Below are positions 55,741 through 57,566 of a stretch of DNA of 57,566 nt, in pieces. A program made the position numbers and the translations under genes. The stretch is from Gammaproteobacteria bacterium (GTDB taxonomy: Bacteria > Pseudomonadota > Gammaproteobacteria > SZUA-152), in the NCBI GenBank assembly GCA_013152545.1, contig JAADGF010000076.1, positions 1 through 57,566 of the forward strand. The letters run 5' to 3'. Below the pieces are notes generated by a model that had not been told where the DNA came from, searched no databases, and worked only from the letters and a program-made list of their open reading frames with translations. The first letter of the stretch is position 1; each line of letters begins with the position of its first letter.

Positions 55741-57168
55741 ATGACTATGAACGCTGTGATAGATTCGAGTTTTACCGATTATAAAGTTGCTGACATTACC
55801 TTGGCGGAATGGGGCCGTAAAGAAATTGCTATTGCCGAAACTGAAATGCCGGGGTTAATGGCATTGCGGGAAGAGTATAAAGGCAAACAACCGCTAAAAG
55901 GTGCCCGAATCATGGGTAGTTTGCATATGACGATACAAACCGCTGTATTGATTGAAACATTAGTTGTGTTAGGTGCGCAAGTTCGTTGGGTATCCTGTAA
56001 TATTTTTTCAACCCAAGATCATGCTGCTGCTGCAATTGCTGCGCAAGGTATTCCCATTTTTGCCTGGAAAGGTGAAACCATCGAAGAGTACTGGTGGTGT
56101 ACCGAGCAAGCATTTAACTGGCCCAATGGCGAACAACCGAATATGATACTGGATGACGGTGGTGATGCAACGTTGCTGGTGCATAAAGGTGTGGAGTTTG
56201 AAAAAGCAAATGTTGTTCCCGACGCCAAGGCAGACGATAACGACGAATGGAAAGCCATTCTGGATGTGTTACGCCGCAACTTAACGGCTAACCCGAATAA
56301 ATGGCAGCCCATCGCCGAAAGTATAAAAGGGGTAACGGAAGAAACCACTACCGGTGTTCATCGGCTCTATCAAATGCAAGAGAGTAAAGAATTGCTTTTC
56401 CCTGCGATGAACGTGAATGATTCTGTTACCAAGTCGAAATTTGATAATCTCTATGGTTGTCGTGAATCCTTATTAGACGGTATCAAGCGTGCCACGGACG
56501 TCATGATTGCCGGAAAAATTTGTGTGGTGTTAGGTTATGGTGATGTTGGTAAAGGTTGCGCGCAAGCTTTCAAAGGCATGGGCGCTACCGTTTGGGTAAC
56601 GGAAATTGATCCTATCTGTGCTTTGCAGGCTGCTATGGAAGGATATCGGGTCGTGGATATGAACGAAGTGATGTCCAAGGGTGATATATTTGTAACCACT
56701 ACTGGTAATGTTAACGTTATCAACCACGACCACATGTTTGCAATGAAAAACGAAGCCATTGTTTGTAATATTGGTCATTTTGATTCTGAAATCGAAATTG
56801 CTGCGTTGGAAAAGTACCAATGGGAAGAAATTAAACCTCAAGTAGATCATGTTGTTTTTCCTGACGGTAAAAAAATTATAATATTAGCAAAAGGTCGCTT
56901 AGTGAACTTGGGTTGTGCGACAGGTCATCCCAGTTTCGTGATGTCTGCATCATTCACTAATCAAGTAATGGCTCAAATCGAGTTTTGGAATCACTCGGAA
57001 AAATATGAAAATAAGGTGTATGTGTTGCCAAAAATGCTGGATGAAAAAGTGGCCCGGTTACATCTCGAAAAAATAGGCGTTAATTTAACAAAGCTTAGCG
57101 ATGAACAGGCTGATTACATTGGCGTACCAGTGGATGGACCCTACAAGCCAGAACATTATCGTTATTAA
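55741..57168 (+). CDS. ahcY: Adenosylhomocysteinase (SAH hydrolase)
   Basis: AhcY splits SAH to adenosine and homocysteine, relieving inhibition of methyltransferases. [19 protein letters not shown] and [18 protein letters not shown] are family blocks. The NAD site is [20 protein letters not shown]. The catalytic region GVHRLYQM and [19 protein letters not shown] holds the active-site Lys and Asp. The chain ends in PYKPEHYRY, the classical KPxxYRY tail. At 475 residues it has the ~40-residue insertion usual in proteobacteria ([20 protein letters not shown]). A riboswitch precedes it; metF begins 325 bp downstream. Confidence 0.98.
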   Translation: MTMNAVIDSSFTDYKVADITLAEWGRKEIAIAETEMPGLMALREEYKGKQPLKGARIMGSLHMTIQTAVLIETLVVLGAQVRWVSCNIFSTQDHAAAAIAAQGIPIFAWKGETIEEYWWCTEQAFNWPNGEQPNMILDDGGDATLLVHKGVEFEKANVVPDAKADDNDEWKAILDVLRRNLTANPNKWQPIAESIKGVTEETTTGVHRLYQMQESKELLFPAMNVNDSVTKSKFDNLYGCRESLLDGIKRATDVMIAGKICVVLGYGDVGKGCAQAFKGMGATVWVTEIDPICALQAAMEGYRVVDMNEVMSKGDIFVTTTGNVNVINHDHMFAMKNEAIVCNIGHFDSEIEIAALEKYQWEEIKPQVDHVVFPDGKKIIILAKGRLVNLGCATGHPSFVMSASFTNQVMAQIEFWNHSEKYENKVYVLPKMLDEKVARLHLEKIGVNLTKLSDEQADYIGVPVDGPYKPEHYRY

Positions 57169-57493
57169 TACTTTACCCCCCTTTCCCTCCCCCTGGGGGA
57201 GAGGGGATAAAAGTTGTGTATTTTACGGTTAGCTGATAGGGGGCAGTGGTAGTCTCGAGGAGACAAATAGCCTGGTTATCACAAAATACAAGCGTTATAG
57301 TGTATCAATTTCGTTATCTTTTATTAGTGAAACGAAATATCAGTTAAGTAAACAGATTTTTCGAGATTCTAATTGTTGGCGGTTAGATAAGATTAACTAT
57401 AAATAAAATGACCGTAACGACTTCATCCAAACCTTTCCATACGCGTGCAGTTGCAAGCGCTTAGCGTTAAACGCTTAGAATTATTATTTTATC
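57169..57493. other. ahcY-metF intergenic region
   Basis: No ORF is supported here. A GC-rich inverted repeat CCCTCCCC-CTG-GGGGAGAGGG (about 57184-57206) follows ahcY but lacks a T-run. A perfect palindrome AGCGTT-A-AACGCT lies at 57463-57475, 18 bp before the metF ATG, and could be an operator. Confidence 0.4.
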
Positions 57494-57566
57494 ATGGAAT
57501 CCCAGAAAAAATTTAAACCCACTTATAGCATTGAGTTTTTTCCACCAAAAACGATGGAGGGGAAAA
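57494..57566 (+). CDS. metF: Methylenetetrahydrofolate reductase, N-terminal fragment
   Basis: The first 24 codons are in the window, cut by the right edge. MESQKKFKPTYSIEFFPPKT followed by MEGK matches the MetF N-terminus, where the (S)xEFFPPKT motif carries the catalytic Glu. MetF supplies 5-methyl-THF for homocysteine remethylation, completing the methyl cycle with metK and ahcY; metK-ahcY-metF is a known gammaproteobacterial order. Confidence 0.85.
   Translation, partial: MESQKKFKPTYSIEFFPPKTMEGK

Noticed and set aside
57184-57206. GC-rich inverted repeat after ahcY as a Rho-independent terminator
   Set aside because: The hairpin has a bulge and is followed by ATAAAAG rather than a T-run, so it is listed only as a repeat.
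1-57566. CRISPR arrays, prophage, toxin-antitoxin or defence systems
   Set aside because: No regularly spaced repeats, integrase, capsid, nuclease or toxin-type genes were seen in any intergenic region or ORF.

Overview
The window is a chromosomal segment of a gammaproteobacterium with moderately AT-rich DNA and unusually long intergenic gaps. Gene order follows the Pseudomonas/Cellvibrio side of the class, and the genus is not determined. No rRNA, tRNA, CRISPR array, phage or full-length transposase gene was recognised. Almost every long ORF belongs to a well-known housekeeping family, so the unexpected material lies mostly between genes.

Layout. (1) 1-3904: a 35-bp direct repeat, an unrecognised membrane-anchored protein, and glnD on the minus strand. 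(2) 4296-22471: the conserved map / rpsB-tsf-pyrH-frr-uppS-cdsA-dxr-rseP-bamA-skp-lpxD-fabZ-lpxA-lpxB-rnhB block, covering translation, UMP synthesis, isoprenoid and phospholipid precursors, outer-membrane assembly and lipid A. (3) 22676-32504: a GAF-GGDEF diguanylate cyclase, then yciK, hpnE-hpnD-hpnC (squalene from farnesyl diphosphate), a small YtxH-like gene, ubiG, mtaD and divergent mtnA. (4) 33006-46763: gyrA-serC-serA-pheA-hisC-tyrA-aroA-cmk-rpsA-ihfB, linking serine, aromatic amino acid and nucleotide synthesis. (5) 47108-54145: lapA-lapB, rfbB, pyrF, a ComEA-like gene, a Wzz-like gene and manC. This sits where pseudomonads carry their O-antigen locus, but is much reduced. (6) 54340-57566: metK, ahcY behind an S-adenosylhomocysteine riboswitch, and the start of metF, i.e. 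the activated methyl cycle. mtaD and mtnA add recycling of methylthioadenosine.

The most notable non-gene signal is a set of short, transposase-less elements with terminal inverted repeats. Family A has two ~192-195 bp copies in opposite orientation (about 24645-24836 and 31188-31382) that bracket hpnEDC-ytxH-ubiG-mtaD. Family B is at 3905-~4110 and 39441-39630, with a lone end at 54175. Family C is a single 28-bp-armed element at 49983-50145. Several intergenic regions also hold small perfect tandem duplications and palindromes. The hpnCDE operon occupies the place where pseudomonads carry mupP.
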